A stretch of DNA of 6,863 nucleotides from Methylovirgula sp. (GTDB lineage: Bacteria > Pseudomonadota > Alphaproteobacteria > Rhizobiales > Beijerinckiaceae), in the NCBI GenBank assembly GCA_030040215.1, contig JASHUD010000128.1, positions 1 through 6,863 on the forward strand. The letters run 5' to 3'. Below the pieces are notes generated by a model. It did not search any database, was not told the DNA's origin, and saw only the letters and a program-made list of their open reading frames with translations. Positions within the stretch are counted from its first letter, which is position 1. Each line of letters begins with the position of its first letter. Shown piece by piece: positions 4,705 through 6,863 of the stretch. Position numbers and translations under genes: made by a program.

Positions 4705-5979
4705 ATGTCCGGCCCCGCGAATGACGGATCGGCCGGCGTGCATTGCATCGCATCCTTGCGTTTCTTGCGCCTTCTGTTGGGAGGAGCGCCATGGCTCGCG
4801 GTAGCGGGCAGCGCGCGGCCGGCGGCGATTTTGCCCTTGTTCCTGCTCTTTGCAGCCCCGTGTGCGGCTGCCGAGCAGCCGTTCCAGACCAGCGCGCCGC
4901 AAGCGATCCTGATCGACGCGGATACGCAGACGGTGCTCTTCGAGAAGAATGCCGATTTGCCGGCCACCCCGGCTTCGACGGTCAAGATCATGACCGCCGA
5001 GCTCGTCTTTCAAGCCATCAAGCAAGGAAAGCTGAAACTCGACGACACGTTGCCGATCAGCCTGAATGCGTGGCGCGAAGGCGGCGCGCCGGCACATGGC
5101 TCGACGATGTTCGCGGCCTTGAACAGCCGCGTCCGGGTCGAGGATCTGATCCGTGGGCTGGTGATTGTTTCCGGCAACGACGCCGCGATCGCGTTGGCCG
5201 AGGGACTGGCCGGCTCCGAGGGGGCCTTTGCAACCCGCATGACGGAGCGCGCCCGCCAGCTCGGTCTCAATCATCTCACCTTTACCGATGCTTGGGGCAA
5301 CGCAAACCCGGATCAGAGGGTGACGGCGCGCGACATGGCGCTGCTTGCCGCTTATGTCATCCGCACCTATCCCGACCTTTACCGCTATTTCGGCGAGAAG
5401 GACTTCACTTGGAACAAGATCAAACAGCCGAACCGCAATCCGTTGCTTACGATGGACATCGGCTGCGACGGGCTGAAGACCGGAAACATCGACAACAACG
5501 GCTACGGCATCGTCGCTTCGGCGGTGCAAAATGGACAGCGTCTTGTCCTGGCGCTCTACGGCGCCAAGTCGGCCAAAGAACGCGAGGATGAGGCGGTGCG
5601 CATCTTACAGTGGGGCTTCCGCTCCTTTGCGGCCAAGACGTTCTTTTCCGCCGGCGATGTCGTGGGCTACGCGCGCGTCTATGGCGGCGATGCCGGTTCG
5701 GTGCCGCTCGTCGCCAAGGCGCCGGTGAAACTCTTGGTGCCGCGCGAGTCGGACGAAAGGCTCACCGGCCAAGTTGTCTATACGGGCCCGTTGATCGCCC
5801 CGGTGGCTTCCGGAAAAGACGTCGCGGAACTGAAGATCTTCCGCGGCGGCAGGGAGGTCTACGCGGCGCCGTTAGAGACCGCCGCCAACGTTGGAATTGG
5901 TTCGCTTTCCCGCCGCGCCGCGGATGCCGGCCTCGAATATGCGGAAGAGCTCTTCCGCAAATATGTCCTGAAGAAATGA
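4705..5979 (+). CDS. dacA: D-alanyl-D-alanine carboxypeptidase (penicillin-binding protein, family S11)
   Basis: This removes the terminal D-Ala from peptidoglycan pentapeptides in the periplasm. All three active-site motifs are present: STVK (Ser91 nucleophile, Lys94), SGN (156-158) and KTG (258-260). The peptidase S11 domain spans about residues 63-300, followed by a PBP5-type C-terminal beta domain (about 310-405) and a terminal amphipathic stretch ending ELFRKYVLKK, as in membrane-edge-anchored PBP5/6. The length of 424 residues is somewhat long because of the N-terminus. A hydrophobic LPLFLLFAAPCAAA (43-56) is the signal core. The start is uncertain: ATG 4705 is the only in-frame ATG upstream of the catalytic domain but has a poor Shine-Dalgarno; GTG 4738 and TTG 4756 are alternatives. 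The best Shine-Dalgarno/ATG in the area (4791) is one frame off. The stop overlaps the tmk start. The symbol could equally be dacF or dacC. Confidence 0.92.
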   Translation: MSGPANDGSAGVHCIASLRFLRLLLGGAPWLAVAGSARPAAILPLFLLFAAPCAAAEQPFQTSAPQAILIDADTQTVLFEKNADLPATPASTVKIMTAELVFQAIKQGKLKLDDTLPISLNAWREGGAPAHGSTMFAALNSRVRVEDLIRGLVIVSGNDAAIALAEGLAGSEGAFATRMTERARQLGLNHLTFTDAWGNANPDQRVTARDMALLAAYVIRTYPDLYRYFGEKDFTWNKIKQPNRNPLLTMDIGCDGLKTGNIDNNGYGIVASAVQNGQRLVLALYGAKSAKEREDEAVRILQWGFRSFAAKTFFSAGDVVGYARVYGGDAGSVPLVAKAPVKLLVPRESDERLTGQVVYTGPLIAPVASGKDVAELKIFRGGREVYAAPLETAANVGIGSLSRRAADAGLEYAEELFRKYVLKK

Positions 5980-6650
5980 GCGCCATGCAAGAATCCGCGC
6001 GCCCGGCCCGCTTCATCACCTTGGAAGGCGGGGAGGGCGTCGGCAAGTCGACGCAAGCGCTGCGTCTCGCCGAACGGCTCCGCCAATCCGGCATCGATGC
6101 GATCGAGACGCGCGAGCCGGGCGGATCGCCCGGCGCCGAAATGCTGCGCGATCTGCTTCTCTCCGGCAGGACTAGGGAGCTCGGCGCCAAGGGGGAAGCG
6201 ATTCTGTTCGCCGCGGCGCGCATCGATCATATCGATCAGAAGATCGCGCCGGCGCTTGCCGCGGGCACATGGGTCGTGAGCGACCGCTTCGCGGATTCGA
6301 CCCGCGCCTATCAAGGCACGCTCGGCGGTCTCGATGCCGGCTTTCTGCGTGCCCTCGAACGCGTCGCCTTGGGGGATCTGCGCCCGGATCTGACGTTGAT
6401 CCTCGATTTGCCGGCCGAAGTGGGCCTGGCGCGTGCCGCCGCGCGGCGCGGCGCGGGCGTCGCGTCGGACCGTTTCGAGGCCGAGTCGCTCGCCTTTCAC
6501 GAGGCGCTGCGCAAAGCCTATCGCGATATTGCCGCGGCCGAGCCGCAGCGCTGCGTCCTCGTCGACGCGACCCGCAGCGAAGACGAGGTCGCCCAAGCGA
6601 TCTGGGATGCGGTTTCGTATCGGCTGCTGGGGAGCACGCATGCCGCCTAG
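5976..6650 (+). CDS. tmk: Thymidylate kinase
   Basis: This phosphorylates dTMP to dTDP with ATP, an essential cytosolic step in dTTP synthesis. The protein has 224 residues, normal for the family. It shows the P-loop GGEGVGKST (18-26), the EPGG segment (47-50) of the substrate site, the SDRFADSTRAYQG motif (102-114) and a lid region with RRG...SDRFE (157-168), where basic lid residues point to the E. coli-like type II enzyme. ATG 5976 overlaps the dacA stop as ATGA, a typical sign of translational coupling; ATG 5985 in the same frame is the alternative start. The 3' end overlaps the holB start by 11 bases. The dacA-tmk-holB order is common in Hyphomicrobiales. Confidence 0.96.
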   Translation: MSAMQESARPARFITLEGGEGVGKSTQALRLAERLRQSGIDAIETREPGGSPGAEMLRDLLLSGRTRELGAKGEAILFAAARIDHIDQKIAPALAAGTWVVSDRFADSTRAYQGTLGGLDAGFLRALERVALGDLRPDLTLILDLPAEVGLARAAARRGAGVASDRFEAESLAFHEALRKAYRDIAAAEPQRCVLVDATRSEDEVAQAIWDAVSYRLLGSTHAA

Positions 6651-6863
6651 GGGGAGCGAGGCCGCGCCGGAGGCGGACCGGTTCGAAGAGCTCCCGCATC
6701 CGCGCGAGACGTTCGATCTTGTCGGCCATGCCGAGGCTGAACGCGCGCTGCTCGACGCCTATACGGCGAACCGCCTGCCGCACGCGTTGCTGATCGGCGG
6801 AGAACGGGGAATCGGCAAAGCGACGCTCGCCTGGCGGCTGGCGCGGTTCGTGCTCGCCAATCC
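6640..6863 (+). CDS. holB: DNA polymerase III subunit delta' (5' part)
   Basis: The first 74 codons of the clamp-loader delta' subunit are visible; the gene runs off the right edge. Recognisable features are HPRETFDLVGHAEAERALLDA (20-40), RLPHALLIGG (45-54) and the Walker-A-like GGERGIGKAT (53-62) followed by LAWRLARFVLA, all typical of alphaproteobacterial HolB and of its AAA+ fold. Delta' works with DnaX and HolA to load the sliding clamp during replication. ATG 6640 lies inside the end of tmk, an 11-base overlap that suggests coupled translation. A short acidic N-terminal extension (residues 1-19) precedes the conserved part, as usual in the order. The missing 3' part is due to the window edge, not damage. 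Confidence 0.9.
   Translation, partial: MPPRGSEAAPEADRFEELPHPRETFDLVGHAEAERALLDAYTANRLPHALLIGGERGIGKATLAWRLARFVLAN

Noticed and set aside
4743..5591. 282-codon frame overlapping dacA, including the ATG at 4791
   Set aside because: Downstream of about 4840 the dacA frame holds all catalytic motifs, while this frame is an Arg-rich shadow; only its start signal is of interest and is reported separately.

Overview
The window looks like chromosomal DNA of an alphaproteobacterium, probably Hyphomicrobiales (Rhizobiales). This is inferred from its high G+C, from the dacA-type D,D-carboxypeptidase - tmk - holB gene order, from an RlpA lipoprotein without a SPOR domain, and from small exported proteins of types common in that order. 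No species can be assigned from the sequence alone.

Layout. Bases 1-56 hold the start of a minus-strand gene cut by the window edge, with a strong Shine-Dalgarno and a TATAAT box upstream. Bases 183-220 are an orphan 3' end of a tRNA gene (half anticodon stem, variable loop, T-arm, 3' acceptor strand, CCA) with no 5' half. It is best read as the attachment-site scar of an integrated element lying to the left. Everything to the right would then be resident chromosome.

Bases 327-2970 carry small accessory genes: a GYD-domain protein, a six-cysteine secreted protein, a minus-strand outer-membrane beta-barrel protein, a PsiF-like duplicated-repeat protein, and a His-rich exported protein. A strong hairpin terminator lies between the last two. 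Bases 3102-3536 encode a collagen-like lipoprotein whose Gly-X-Y tract starts almost directly after the lipid-anchored cysteine.

Bases 3788-6863 are housekeeping: rlpA (septal peptidoglycan lipoprotein), a dacA/dacF-type D-alanyl-D-alanine carboxypeptidase, tmk (thymidylate kinase) and the start of holB (DNA polymerase III delta'). The dacA stop overlaps the tmk start as ATGA, and tmk overlaps holB by 11 bases, so these three are almost certainly one operon. It joins cell-wall trimming to dTTP supply and clamp loading.

Every complete gene from 801 to 5979 is predicted to be exported or envelope-located. I see no CRISPR array, complete IS, rRNA or complete tRNA. Nothing here clearly amounts to a new multi-gene system. 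The items most worth following are the tRNA-end scar with its flanking repeats, the collagen-like lipoprotein, the exported protein whose predicted mature N-terminus is histidine, and the unclear dacA start.
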